Shown: in pieces, positions 12,700 to 25,422 of the stretch
How positions within the stretch are numbered: position 1 is the first letter of the stretch
Layout: each line of letters begins with the position of its first letter
DNA from: Heterodera schachtii
Taxonomy: Eukaryota > Nematoda > Chromadorea > Rhabditida > Heteroderidae
Direction of reading: 5' to 3'
Length of the DNA: 64,000 bases
Assembly: GCA_023374025.1 (NCBI GenBank)
Contig: SIJG01000026.1
Span: 895,698-959,697 of the forward strand
The notes under the pieces: generated by a model
The model's input: only the letters and a program-made list of their open reading frames with translations
What the model was told of the DNA's origin: nothing
Database searches by the model: none
Made by a program: the position numbers and the translations under genes

Positions 12700-13580
12700 T
12701 TACAAGCATTTTCATAATCCTTTCAGGCATAACTATTTATTGTTTTTATTTATTAGCGAGGATGATTTAATTTAATTGTGAATTAACTTATATAAAAGTC
12801 TAGGTAAATATTTTGAGTTTGGAATTTGTAAACATTTTCATTTTATAGTTTTAAAAGATTTCTTTTTTGTATGGAAGTTAACAAATATTAAATTTTATCT
12901 ATCTATTCAAAATTCCCTTTTTAACGCATTTCAAAAACTCGAATTGATACTATTTTTTTTAAATTGACAATTTTCACGCTTCATCACCATTTTCTCGGTG
13001 CTAGTGCATTTCGTAAAAACCGCCACCCATGCGCGTTTTGTAAAACAGCAAAATTTAAAAAACCGCCAAAAATTTTTAATTAAGTGTAAAAAAGTTATTG
13101 TCATAAAATTACAAAACTTCTTAAGTCATAATTAAAAGTAATTGAGAATTCTTAGGGCTATCGAATGTAAAAATTAGTTTTGGCTTATTTGCATTTTAAA
13201 TACTTTAAAATTTTAAATGTTTAAATTTTTGTAAAATTATATTCTGATAGAGAACAATTAAAGCTACTGAATGATATTATGAAATATTAATTTTGGTTGA
13301 ACTTGAGCCAACTTATAAATTTTTATGTGTTTCATATTTTTTGTTTACAAAACCATTGGCGGATTTACGAAACGCGCATTGGTGGCGGTTTAAACGAAAT
13401 CCACCAAAACGAATTTAATCTTGTTAGCTCTCCAAAATTTACTTGAAATGTCAATATATATCTACATTTAGGACATTATTAATATGTTATCATATTTATA
13501 TTTATTAAGAAACAATTTTTCCAATAAATTCAAATAATCATAATTTTCTTTAGATTAGATTATTCAGACTATAATTTTTT
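12700..13580 (+). repeat. Duplicated block, copy 1, containing a fold-back element
   Basis: This is the first of three related blocks. Its right part, about 12970-13580, is nearly the same as 15460-16045: both contain CTAGTGCATTTCGTAAAAAC, TTAGGGCTATCGAATG, GATAGAGAACAATTAAAGC and TTATCATATTTATATTTA in the same order. The left part (12720-12960) resembles 15000-15290. The segment between the parts is about 175 bp shorter than in copy 3. No coding capacity is seen. Confidence 0.8.
13004..13404. mobile_element. Fold-back / MITE-like element with 40-bp imperfect inverted repeats
   Basis: The left arm, 13004-13044, contains ACCGCCACCCATGCGCG. The right arm, 13361-13404, contains CGCGCATTGGTGGCGGT. 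The arms are inverted copies with a few mismatches over roughly 40 bp, and about 315 bp of A/T-rich DNA lies between them. The transcript could form a long stem. There is no open frame, so it is non-autonomous. A clear target-site duplication could not be fixed because both flanks belong to the larger duplicated block. The superfamily is not known. Confidence 0.6.
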
Positions 13581-13619
13581 TAATTTAATATTATTTACTT
13601 AGTTTTTATTTATTCATTT

Positions 13620-14450
13620 CGGTTTATAATTTATTCATTTCGTTTTGGTTTTATTTTTATTAAGAATAATTCTCGATTCTCGGATGTTTTTCTTGCCGGT
13701 TCATTATAGCCTTTGGTTTTTATTTATTATAATTTATTGATGCTTCTTTTATGTTTTTATTTATTATCATATTTTATGTCTTACTCATCTCCATATTTTG
13801 ATTAGAACCATGATTTTTCATCATAAATTTTACAATTTGAATTTATATTTGTTGATAAAGGCTATGCTTTAATGTTTGCTTTTTAAAAATCTAGTAATTT
13901 TTTAATTTATCATTCTACTAAAATTAAAAAACTAATATTATAATAATTTCATCTTTCTATTTTCAATTTATTTTTGCGCTAGTATAAAATATTTAATAGA
14001 AAATAAAACTAATTTTATAATTTCTATTTAAATTTTACTCAAAAAAATTCTTTTTCCGATAAGTTTTTCGAAAAAAACACGCCCCTCTAAAAGATGTGAT
14101 AAACAATATTATAAAATCTCAAATTAAAAATTATTATGTGTTCCTCCAAATTTCAACTAAATGATACTATTATTTTAAATCAATTAAATTGAAATTGAGC
14201 CAAACTTTTTTATAATTGCTTCTATGTTTTTTTTTAAATTAAAAAAAATTCATTGAGTTTCATAAAGGATATACCAGAAAATGAGAATTTAAGATTTTTG
14301 AAATTTTATAAGCATTTATTTTTTATAATATTTAAAAAAATTGAAATTAATATTCTGATAAAGAATGTCCATTAGCTAGATATTTGCCAAATTATGAATT
14401 TATGTGTCATTTTTTTGTTTTTATACTCCTTGGCGGATCTACGAATAAAT
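13620..14450 (+). repeat. Duplicated block, decayed copy 2
   Basis: The left part, 13690-13760, matches 14990-15060: both contain a CCTTTG(G/C)TTT-type start, then TTATT and a TTGATG(C/A)TTCTTTT word. The right part, 14080-14450, keeps only traces of the fold-back element, such as GAGCCAA near 14200, GATAAAGAATGTCCATTAG near 14359 and CTTGGCGGATCTACGAA near 14430. Divergence is much higher than between copies 1 and 3, so this copy is older or less constrained. Confidence 0.5.
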
Positions 14451-14919
14451 TGAAATTACTATTTAAGTTAAATAATAAAGATTAAACAAAATAAAATGAT
14501 ATGTGCATTAATAATTGAATTCTGGTGCTGTTAACGAGAACTGTGAACGACACGGGAATTATAATTGTTAAAACCCAAAAAATATTATTAATAATTCTAT
14601 GTCAAAAAACAAATTTAAATCAAAAAACTATTTGATACAAAGAATGGGATAAACCCAAAAGAAGTTTGAAGTACGTGTCGCGAAAAATAAAAGGTCGTTC
14701 ACTAAACGCAAGAGTACCCAAAAATATTTTACATAAAACATTAAACAAGCAGATATTGTACAGTTAAAATTTTTAAATAACCTTGTTTTCTCCTTATGAA
14801 AATAAAATTTTTAAATATATTTATTCATGTTTTGTTGTGGATGTAGGATGATATTTTGTCGTAATGTCAATTGTTGAATTGATATAAAAATATTTTTCTC
14901 AGATTCAATATTTAAAATT

Positions 14920-16045
14920 TATGATAGTTTTGATAAGAATAGTTTATTATCGTTTAATGATAAAGCAATTCTCGGCTATCTATCTTTTGTTTTTTTTGAT
15001 TGATATAAGCCCTTTGCTTTCATTTATTATTTTTATTGATGATTCTTTTGTTGGTATTTTAATAAGAATGTTGTTTTTTAATTCAATTCATCATTTTAAT
15101 TAATTATAAAAAATATTAATTAATTTATATTAGAAAATTTGAATTTTATTTAACAAAAGGAAACATTTTATTTTGATTGGAAGGCTTGCTAAGTTAATAA
15201 ATATTAAATTTTATCTATACAAAATTCTTTTTTTAACTCATTTTAAAAACTCGAATTGTTACTATTTTTTTAAATTGACAATTTTACTGGCGACAATTTT
15301 AAAAACCGCTGGAACCTCATTAATTATTTTTTGTCTGTTAATTTTCTTTCTGTTGACTCATACATTTCTTAACCTTTTATTATTATTATAAATGTATTTT
15401 TTGTAAGATATTAATTAGAAATTTATTTTAATTTTTATATTTTTATTTAATCTGCGTGTTATCACGCGTCATCACCATTTTCTCGTTGCTAGTGCATTTC
15501 GTAAAAACCGCCACCCATGCGCGTTTCGTAAAACAGCAAAATTTAAAAAAACCACAAAAAAATTTTAGTTAAGGATAAAAAAGTTATTGTCATAAAATTA
15601 CAAAAAATCTTAAGTCATAATTAAAGGTAATAAAGAATTCTTAGGGCTATCGAATGTAAAAATTAGTTTTGGCTTATTTGCATTTTAAATACTTTAAAAT
15701 TTTAAATGTTTAAATTTTTGTAAAATTATATTCTGATAGAGAACAATTAAAGCTACTGAATGATATTATGAAATATTAATTTTGGTTGAACTTGAGCCAA
15801 CTTATGAATTTTTATGTTTTTCATATTTTTTGTTTACAAAACCATTGGCGGATTTACGAAACGCGCATTGGTGGCGTTTTAAACGAAATCAACCAGAACG
15901 CATTTAATCTTGTTAACTCTATATCTACATTTAGGTCATTATTCATATGTTATCATATTTATATTTAGTAAAAAACAATTTTTCCAATAAATTCAAATAA
16001 TCATAATTTTCTCCAGATTAGATTATCCCGACATAATTTTTTTTT
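14920..16045 (+). repeat. Duplicated block, copy 3, containing a second fold-back element
   Basis: This block is similar to 12700-13580 in the same orientation, about 2.5 kb downstream. The segment 15288-15463 is extra compared with copy 1: it sits between AAATTGACAATTTTA and the CATCACCATTTTCTCG word, which are almost adjacent in copy 1. It may be an insertion here or a deletion in copy 1. Short open frames in this block (14921-15103, 15173-15391 and 15786-15968) are low-complexity and are not supported as genes. Confidence 0.8.
15492..15893. mobile_element. Fold-back / MITE-like element, second copy
   Basis: The left arm, 15492-15532, and right arm, 15848-15893, form the same imperfect inverted repeat as at 13004-13404 (core ACCGCCACCCATGCGCG against CGCGCATTGGTGGCG). 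The interior differs from the first copy by only a few substitutions and short indels. It most likely arose by duplication of the whole block and not by a separate insertion, because the similarity extends well beyond both arms. Confidence 0.6.
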
Positions 16046-17139
16046 TTTAATTTTCAGCTGAAAAAATTAATTGTAATAAAAACCCATACAATAATTGCTT
16101 ACATTTTAAACCAAAGCACTAATAATGAAGAAAAATTTTATGAAGTGCTTTCGAATGATACCAATAATGTTGGATTTGGTTGATAAAGAAAAAAGTTATA
16201 GTCCAAAAACCTGCTGGCGCCCAAACGTGCTGGCGCCCAACTGACGTAGACCGTAAAAAAACAAAGATGTAATTGGATTTGAAGCAACTTAAAAATTTAA
16301 ATAAATAAAAAACAATTTATGCCTTTGTATAAAATATCCATTTTAATCAATTTATTATTAATAAATAAAAAAATACCATCTAAATATTAAATACAAAAAC
16401 AAAAATTCTATATTTAATAATCAAAAAATTAGTCGTCAAGATTTAATTAAAATTTATTTTTAATTCAAAATTCTCAAAACAAGGCGGAACAATTTAAGCA
16501 CAAAAATTGAATTCTCTTTTAATTTAAAAAAAGATATATGAACTTTCTTCTAAAATAAAAAATCGAAAAAAATACATTATTACAAACACAGACATGAAGG
16601 TAATTTTAATTAATGTTAAACACCCATAAAGAGAATTCATTACCAAATCATTAGATTTAAATGAAAGTACTTAATATTAAATTGTAATACTTAATAATCA
16701 AAATATTTGATAAAATTATTTATCTCCTAAATATAACCGAAACAAAAATGCTTTAAAGAGAGAGTAGCAGAAAGTAATTTTAAATTAATTAACAGCATAA
16801 AAATGGAAGAAAATTATTAACTCTCCTTTTTACAATGCTGAAATGAATAAAATAAGCAATAAATGTAACTAAATTTAACCATTAAGCAAAAAGTCTAAAA
16901 TTTTAGGCTAAGGCTAATTTTAGGTGTCAAGAGGAAAAATACGTTTAAACTTTTTGATAAAAATTTAAAATATTTAAAAAATGAATTAATGAACTCGTCA
17001 GTTAGTCTGTTTTTGCAACACAATTTTAAACCAAATTTATGGAAAGCTGAATAGAGAAGATTTCTTCCGTATTCATTCTCAAAAATTTAAACAAATGAAA
17101 TGGTCTAGGTCGATCCAAAAAAAAACTCAGTGATTTATT
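16046..17139. other. A/T-rich sequence without recognisable genes
   Basis: Base composition on the plus strand switches from T-rich to A-rich at about 16040-16060. The only structured spot is 16213-16240, where GCTGGCGCCCAA occurs twice with 4 bases between. No gene is seen. Confidence 0.6.
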
Positions 17140-17490
17140 GGTCATTTTCCGGAAGCCGATCGCACCATATTCGGGGCACCAAAAGTGCCTGATCCGGAAT
17201 CCGGACCGGCCCGGTTAAGAATAATTTTTGTTCACTTTTTCAAGGGCTATCTCCTAGACAGGGTCCCGTTCTTGATCAATTCATTTGGAGCCCGTCATGG
17301 GTCGGGACCTCTGCCGGAAGTCCCTCAGCCTCGCCCCCGACCCTGGCGATGTCCAACCAAAGCTAAGCGTGCCGGTACCAGCGGCTTTTTTGTACAGCTC
17401 GATGAGCTCTACAAAACGGTATCAATGGCGTCCGGCTGCGTCTACTACAAATGGAGAAAATTGGCGAGAAATGATGCGAAAAATTGAAAA
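17140..17490. other. GC-rich island of unknown origin
   Basis: About 350 bp stand out from the A/T background, with words such as GATCCGGAATCCGGACCGGC, GAGCCCGTCATGGGTCGGG and GCGTCCGGCTGCGTC. Two overlapping plus-strand frames cross it (17185-17487 and 17285-17506). Neither shows a known domain, and one contains inverted DNA words that read as peptides by chance. A 13-bp palindrome, AGCTCGATGAGCT, lies at 17397-17409. The composition suggests a captured coding or LTR fragment. No inverted or direct terminal repeats were found at its edges, so its nature is open. Confidence 0.4.
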
Positions 17491-17519
17491 ATTAAAAAAA
17501 ATTTGAAAATGACTTGTGT

Positions 17520-19977
17520 CCCGACGTACATTAAGTTTAATATACAAGAAAAAATAGTTTAGAATGAAACATTTAAATTTATAAATATTTATATTTTTCA
17601 TATAAATAACTACAAAATAAATTTACAAAAAAAGAAGAAAAGAAAGATAATCTAAAGAATTTACGTATTATAATATTGTGCTGAATATCTTTAGTGAATG
17701 AAGCATAAATAACAAATTGAATATTATAAAAAATAAATTCTAAACAAAACATTAGTTAAAACTTCACTCTTTGGTTAAATTTCATGCACTCCATTTATAT
17801 CTAAAGGTTTTTTGCTTAAAAATGTCAATCAAAAAATTGTATCCAATGCACTTAAGTATAGTGCTATTTTAATAATAAAAATGCTTTTTATATGGAATAA
17901 ATATGCTAAAATTGGCTTAGTTGAAAAACGGTAAGCATAAATAAATAAACACCAAAACCAAAAAAATTCTATTCAAAAATTATTATTGTAATTCAAAGAA
18001 TTTAATTATTTTTAATAAAAATCAATTAAAATTAAGCTAATACAGTAAAAAAAAAAGGTGAATCTTAATAATAAAAGAACAAAAATTTAATTTAAAGCAA
18101 CTCCTTACCCGAGGAATTTAACAAATTGTTTTTAAATAATTATTTTATAAATTAAATAATAATAATTTTTATAATTAAAAAGTGAATAATTACTTATCAT
18201 TCAAATTTCAAAGAAACTGAAGCTGGCGAAACAAAAACATTTTAATATTTTCTATGTGAAAATTTGTTAATAGTATAATTTAATAATAATTTAATTTTGA
18301 ACAATGAAAATTAAACTTTTAATAATGCAAATATAATATAAACAAAACAATTTTAAAACAGATTTTTAGAATTTTTTACGGTACATTTTTCAAAAAATTA
18401 TTGGTGGACAAGGGGAAGGGGGAAGACCGGCGGAACCGATAGGCGCCACCGGGAAAACGCAGCATCACCTAAAAGAATTAAATTTCTTTACAGAAAAATC
18501 TCTTTTTCTGAAAATTCTTAGGTTTTGATAAATACTAAAAATTTCAGAAGAAATGACAAATGGAAAATGGTGGGTGTGGAGAAATAAATTTCCCTTTTCA
18601 TACGATAACTTAAATAGAAAAAATATGTATTTCCATATACTTTTCGCTTTAGTTAAAATCATTCAAATTTAATAATTTTCATTACGCTAATTGCTATTAA
18701 ATTATGAACAAAAATTAAAAATATTTAAATAAAACTAAAATTAATGGTGAAAATTAAATTTGAAATTTAAATAATAAATCCTAAGAAAAATATAAACAAT
18801 AAAATAAAATATTAAAAAAATTTTTCTACTAAATAAATTTAAAAAATAATAATAATGTGAATTAAAAATATTTTAATTAATATTTTTTCAATATTTTTTT
18901 CCTTGTTAAACTTAATAAATAAAAATCTATTTAATCAATTAAATATAACAAAAATGATATCCTAGTACTTTTTAAGAAATGAAATGATTAATTTATGGTA
19001 AATTAATTTTTAAAAAATACGCAGAAAAATAATTCATACAATTATGACAAATTAAAAATAGAATAATATTTATTTATGTTATTACCTAGATTATTTTCAC
19101 TTATTATTAAAAAAACAAATATTGTTAATAATTGGAAAAATATTCTCTTGAATATAAAAATTAATAACAATTATTAAAAAAACACATTTTCAATTAAAAC
19201 TGACCTATAGAAAGTTATTTTAAATATGACACTTAAAAATTTTTAAAATGAAAAAAAAAGGTTTATGAAATATTTTAAAAAAATAATATCGTAAAAACAG
19301 TTTTCAAATGTGAAAAAATTTTATTTTAAATTAAAATTTGAACAATTATTAAAAAAATTATATAAATGTGATTTTAAATTAAATAAGAGATAGAAAGATA
19401 ATTTTTATTAATTAAATATTCTAAATAAATTTATATACAAAATAACTTTTTAATATATTATAAATTGTTTGCCTCATAAAAACTTAAACTAGCGTTTATT
19501 TTTTAATATGCTTAAAAAACACAATGAAAAAATATCTAATCAAAAATTTTTAATATTTATCATTTAAATTTAAAGATAGAATAACTAATAAATGCAAATT
19601 TAACAGATCCACTCCCATTGGACGTAAAGGTGAACAATGAACAAGAGAATTACTTAAAATAGTAAAATTATTGATTTAAATTTTTAAAATTTTTATAGTA
19701 ATCAAAAAAATATTTAATATGTTTTAAATGTAATAATTATAATTTCATATAAAACAACAAAAATTATTTAATAAAAGATCATATTTATCATGTTTGATGA
19801 AGTGAAAAATACAAGACAATAAAAAAACATAGTAAAATATCCTTTTTAAGAATGCGGAAATTGGAATTATTTAAGTAAAAGTGAAAAATTTGTTATAATT
19901 AAATTATTAATATAATAATTCAAAAATAAAAAATAAATCATTGCAAAATATGACGATTTTCTGGTCATCCATCCCCC
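17520..19977. other. A-rich sequence with one hairpin module
   Basis: No gene is seen. The stretch is A-rich on the plus strand. The only structured part is the hairpin module at about 18365-18470. The minus-strand open frame 18465-18662 overlaps it and has no recognisable features. Confidence 0.55.
18427..18453 (+). repeat. GC-rich hairpin module, solo copy
   Basis: The arms CCGGCGGAACC and GGCGCCACCGG flank the loop GATA. The upstream flank keeps the family pattern: TTTTTTACGG near 18371, TTTTTCAAAAAATTATTGG, then a G-rich run GGGGAAGGGGG before the stem. The downstream pattern is GGGAAAA only. It is a partly decayed member of the ten-copy family; no transposon ends were recognised around it. 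Confidence 0.75.
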
Positions 19978-20240
19978 ACACAAAAATTTATGGGGTGTAA
20001 AATCGTAAATTTTCTTCAAACAACAAAATTAAGCCAAATCAGTATATAAATAATTTTATAATCAAATTCTTACAAAGAAATAAATAAATACATTTTAGAT
20101 ATTAAAAACTTTTTCCTTCTGCTTATAGGTTTATTTTTTTAAAGTTTAAACCGATTCTTAAAGGTGTATTTTTTTGATAATTTTTTAGATAAAAAACCTA
20201 TTCCTAGTAATAATGACTTTGCTGTCGAAAAACTCTTAAA
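19978..20240 (+). mobile_element. Fragment of the TTCGACAG-motif transposon family
   Basis: The segment matches the interior of the element at 23732-24135: both contain GGGGTGTAAAA, then AATTAAGCCAAATCAGTAT, then AATAATTTT and AAATCAAA words in the same order. One copy of the sub-terminal word CTGTCGAAAA remains at about 20222. The ends with motif clusters are mostly lost, so this is a decayed non-autonomous copy. Confidence 0.55.
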
Positions 20241-23200
20241 ATTATATGAATAAATAACTTTCTCTTAAAAATGTTTCAAAAGTTATCTCAATGTTTATTT
20301 TGTATTGAATTTCCTGACTAATCTACTATATATATTTTAAACAAAATTCATTCATAATATATTCAAAAAAAATCTGGAGTTAATTTATATGAAATGCTGA
20401 AAAAATGGCTTGCTGCAGATTTAAAATTATTTATTAAAACAAACAGTCATTAATTAAGTCTTTTTTAAAATAATTCATGGAATTTTATTGGCAAAAGTTG
20501 TTAACAAAGGACATAATATATGAATTAAAGAAATCGAGAACGAAAAATGAAATAATTTACCAACTGTCAATAATTTAAGAAATAATTTAGCAATAAATAA
20601 TTATTTTAAAAACATTTGTAAAAAGCATTTCAAATTTGTGTCATTCACTTCTATAACCTACATAAAACACTCAAACAAAACAAAACAAAAAAGATTTAAT
20701 ATTTAAAATAGTTCAATTTATATTTTTTGATTTTAATTTTTTTTATTAAATGATAGTTAATAAAAATATGCCTTCTTAAATTCATAATATAAAATCATAA
20801 TAAATAGAGCATTTAATTAATTAATTTGTTCAAATTTTAAATATTATTTAAACAAAAAATTTAGTTAGTAAGTCAAGACAAGAAAATATTTGACTATTTT
20901 AAAATAATAAAATTAAAATAAAAAAGAAAATAACAAATACAAGAAATTTTAAAATATTAACCTTATGCCATAAAATTTAAAAATTATGGCATTGAAAATA
21001 ATTTTAGTGTTTTTGACCAATTTATTTTTATTTTATTTTTTATATGAATATATTATTATTGTAATTAATTTTGTAGTAAATATTTGAAATATTAATAGTT
21101 ATTATAAATTATCTGCTTAAAACAGAAAATAATTGTTGCAAAAAGTGTTGACACAATTTGGGCAGTGGATATATTAATTTTATTTTTCAAAAAATTAATA
21201 ACTTAATAAAACGACATAACAATATTTGTTAATTCTTTACAAATTTTTTAAACAAAATTTACTAAAGAAAATGTAAATACATCAAGGGCTGAACAATGAC
21301 AAAATAATTCCCAATGGAACAACAAATTTATTTTAAATGGTTTAATTAAAATACATATATAACTAATTTTATTAATTGTTAAAAATAAAAATACAAAAAA
21401 TGCTAAAAAGCCAAATAATAAGTGCCTGCGATTCAATACATTTTGCTTTTTGAAAAAAGACTAGGTTCAAATTTAAGTTCTCAAAATGCCATTTCCCCTC
21501 AATTTCGAAAAATTGCAGAAATTTTTTAAATTAAATTTTTAACGATATACAAGAAAATTTTAAATGAAAACTATAAATTTAAAAGCAATTTGAACAAATT
21601 TTCAATAAGTATTTACTTAAATTTCCATTAAACCAAGCAATTTTGAAATTTTTTAAACTTCTTGAATTTTTGAATGAATTGTACTTTAAAACTCTTCTAA
21701 TTTCAAAAAAAAAATTTTTTTTTTACTTATTCTTTTATATAAGATGAAAGAAATAATAAAAATGTTTACTAAATTAATACAAATTTTGTTCAAAAAAATG
21801 TCCAAATTTTGCAATTTTGAGCCAATTTTTTATGAAAAATTGTAAGTTATTAGGGGGCCGACGGTGCCGATAGGCGCAACAAAAAAGAAAAACCGCATGA
21901 AAACAATGCGATTTAAAAGAAAAATAAGTAAAATTATTTACGTTAATTTTGCAGTTAATAAATACATTAAGAAAAATATTATTAAATAAATCCATACACA
22001 CTAAAAAATAAACGCTTAATTATTAATTTTTTAAATTCGAGCAGAAGCGCAAAACAAAAATTAAAGCGTTCATGTCGAGAAAAAAAAAGATAAATACATA
22101 ATTTTCATTTAATAATTTTAATTTATTAATCCTTTAAAAATTACAAATTAAATCAGTATGGGAACAAATTAATATTAAATTGGAAAAAATATTTGTATAC
22201 AAAAATTAATAATATAAAAGCAAATTATAAAAAGTTATAAAAATAATTGAGTTCCTTACAAAAGTATAATTTAAGAAAAGTGAATTTAAAAGAAAAGTAA
22301 AAAATGAAATAATAAAAACCCATTTACATTTATTATTTCTAATAACAGACCAAGGAACGAACTGATTTAAAAAAAAGAACAAAAATTAGATCAGAAAATA
22401 TTCTTTTCTAAAAAAAATACTAATACTACTATGGATTATAAATTTAAAAAAAAGAAAATTAAAGATTCATTAGTTTTTCACAATCATAAATCATAAAACA
22501 GTTAATAATTTAATTCATGCTTGAAAATTTGCAAATCCGCAATTTTTTTAAATGGCGTAATATTTTTCTCCATTTTGTGGTATTTATGTAACTGAAGAAT
22601 AATTAAAAATAATTTTATTTTGAATAATAAAAAAAAGTTGAATCAAATATTTCAAAACGCGCACGAAGATTTGCTGAATATATAATTAAAAATTTCAAAA
22701 AATTGAAATGAGTTATTTTAAATTTTTTAAAATTATATATTATAAAAATTTATAAGAATTGTTATTTAAATTAAACGACAGACAATTTATTAATACATTA
22801 TGAAACAAAACAGATAAATAAACACCGACAGTTTTTTTATAATTTAATAACTTACTATAAACTTAATTATCAAGATATATTAAAAGATATAAACTTTTAA
22901 TTTGTTTAATATTTAATTTAATTTAAGTGTTTTAAATTAATTTAAAAAGTTTTTTGTCTTTCCTCTAATTTTATTTTATACTTGCCAATTCCTTTTAAAA
23001 ACTCTTCTACATGCAACCATTGGCATTTTATCAGCATTGTTAGGTGACTTTTTATTGTATTGAAATGAATAATTATTATTTTATTTCAAAAATTATTCAA
23101 AACAAAAAAACGACATGATAATGAACTCAAAAGAAAATAAAAGAAATAAAAAATAAACTTAATATTCATTATATAGAATTAAGGTAAAAATTTAATTATT

Positions 23201-23731
23201 TAAATATAACATATTTTAATGACGAATAATCTAAAAAAATTAAATAAATGAAAATCACTTGAAGAATAATTTAGATTATCGATTATACCTTTTCTCTTTC
23301 CTGTTAAAAATCGAGATTCCTGCTAATTACTTTTAATATTAAACTTTAAAATAATTAATTTTTAATATAAAAATTAAATTTTTAAAAATTCATCTCAGAA
23401 ATTTTTTTTTCTCAGAAAAACGGAAAATTGAAAGCTCATAAAATATTAAAACAATTTATTGATGTCATAACCGTTTCAAAATAAAAACAAAAATCACATG
23501 AATGGAAAAATATTAAAATGAACTTTATCATCAATTGTAAAAAATGTCGATAACAAAAAAAGAAAATAATTTATAATTATTTTAATTTCAAATAAAGAGA
23601 GAAATGATAAATTGTTAAGTTAATAAATTGAAAAAGACCACTTAAAATTTAATGGCATTCAAATTAAAAAAGAAAAAATTAAATAAATAATAAGAAATAT
23701 TATCACCTGCATTAAAAAAATACTAACAATC
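20241..23731. other. A-rich sequence without recognisable genes
   Basis: Nothing coding was recognised. The stretch is strongly A-rich on the plus strand. Minus-strand frames at 21248-21436 and 21774-22001 are low-complexity and carry no domains. Confidence 0.55.
21857..21880 (+). repeat. GC-rich hairpin module, solo decayed copy
   Basis: GCCGACGGTGCC, the loop GATA and GGCGCAAC form a shortened stem; the right arm has lost the final CCGCC. An AATGCGATTTAAAAG word downstream (near 21905) recalls the conserved GCGATTTGTTAAC of better copies. Confidence 0.65.
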
Positions 23732-24135
23732 TTTCGACAGTGGACATTTCGACACATGACATTTCGACAGAAGGACTTTGACAGCAAAGGACATTTCGAC
23801 AGAAATATTTAAAATTTGATGAGGCGATTTTTCGACAGTAAAGAGTAATTAAGTTTCAAATTTAGGGGTGTAAAAGCGTAAAATTTTATCGAAAAAGCAA
23901 CATAATTAAGCCAAATCAGTATTTGAGACAAATAATTTTTAAAATCAAAAATTTTTTCCAAGCAAATAAAAATAATTTTTAATTTTGAGAAAATTACCGT
24001 TTCTTCAAGCAATATAATTTGTTTTAATAAAAATTTTTTATTTTTATGTTTACTGCCGAAAAGTCCATTATTTTTTGTTTTACTGTCGAAAATTCCTTTG
24101 CTGTCGAAGTGTTCACTGTCCAAAAGTCCAGGAAC
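23732..24135. mobile_element. Non-autonomous DNA transposon with inverted clusters of TTCGACAG
   Basis: The left part carries TTCGACAG or one-base variants at about 23733, 23749, 23763, 23776, 23793 and 23830. The right part carries the reverse complement CTGTCGAA or variants at about 24053, 24083, 24101 and 24116. The clusters face each other. Such sub-terminal arrays are typical of transposase binding sites in cut-and-paste elements. The interior is A/T-rich and has a sequence cousin at 19978-20240. The minus-strand frame 23809-24138 is a by-product of these repeats. Exact ends and the target duplication were not resolved, so the superfamily is unknown. Confidence 0.6.
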
Positions 24136-25422
24136 CATAAAACCAATAAAACTGTTTATTATCCATCTTTATAACATATGGGATAGAAATTAAAAATTAG
24201 AAATAATTAAATGCAATCAATAATATTCTAACAAGGAAAATATAATTTTTCATGTTGATATGTTAAATTCTTTTATTTATATTTCATAATAATAATTTTT
24301 AGTTCAGTTCCATAAATTGTTGAAAGCTTATTTATTAGTAATAATATGTATCTTTATATATTTATTTTAAATATAACTTAATTTCAATTTTACCTAAATT
24401 AATAAAATAAGGTTTTCTATAAAGGTATCTTTTTAATGCAGAAGAACTAAATTTTGTAGGTTATATATAATTCAATTTATTAAAATAATTTGTTAAATTA
24501 GATTGAGTAAATATTGTTCTTTTTCTCTATTCATGCAATTCATATGTTTTTATTAATCTTTTCAGTACTTTTAATGAGAATTTCACAAACTATCAATGTT
24601 TGTTGCTTATAAATTTTCCAATTTTGTAATACCTTTTGTTGTATTTTTTTATATTTATTCTTCCTTTTTTATTTCATTTGAAGTCCTATGTCTGTTCTCA
24701 ATTTTCATCACAATAATTTTTTAGTTACAACTTTTTGTAAAAAAATTTTTAGATTAATGTTAAATTAATAATTAAATTTAAATATTTATTTCATTGATAC
24801 TTTTTTAGGTTTGCCTAGCATCGTTGCCACGATTTTTTGTCTTAGTAATCCTGAGAATTTTTCCATTCGAATTTAAAATAATAAACACAGATTTATGTAA
24901 TTTTATTTTTAGTTAGAATAGAAAAACAATTTTGCGAATACCACTACTTGATTTTCTTATGTGGCCTTTCCGGCGAGGTTTTTCTATAATTCTTTTTATT
25001 GAAATATAATTTTTAAATGTTAATAATTTTTTTTTAATTTTGTAAATTATTTTTAGTTTCATTTATTTTTTGCTTGAAATAATTTATCATATTAAGATTT
25101 AATTATTTCATTTTTACTTGAAACAATTAATTTTTTCATTTATTTATTTAGCTATTTTTATCTCATGTTTTCGTAAATGTTTCTCCAACCAGTTCTTGCT
25201 TGAACATTTAATTTCTGTGAAATTAATATTTTTATAATATAAATTTAAATTAAATTTTTTCTTTATTTTTTTTTTATAAACGATTCCCGTTTTGTTAAAC
25301 TTTTAATTTTTATTTTCTGGTTAATTTTTTTAATTCAAAGAATAATTAAGATTTTATCTGTTCTCAATTTCCATCGCAATTTTGTTTATAAAAATGTTTT
25401 GCATAATCAATTCATTTATTTA
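24136..25422. other. T-rich sequence without recognisable genes
   Basis: The plus strand switches from A-rich to T-rich at about 24150-24250. No domain, RNA gene or repeat was recognised. Confidence 0.55.

Noticed and set aside
17380..17487. Peptide word DELYK, as at the end of green fluorescent protein
   Set aside because: Only five residues match, they come from a local palindrome, and no other GFP-like sequence is present.
23809..24138. Minus-strand frame of 109 codons
   Set aside because: It translates the TTCGACAG clusters of the transposon and has no independent support.
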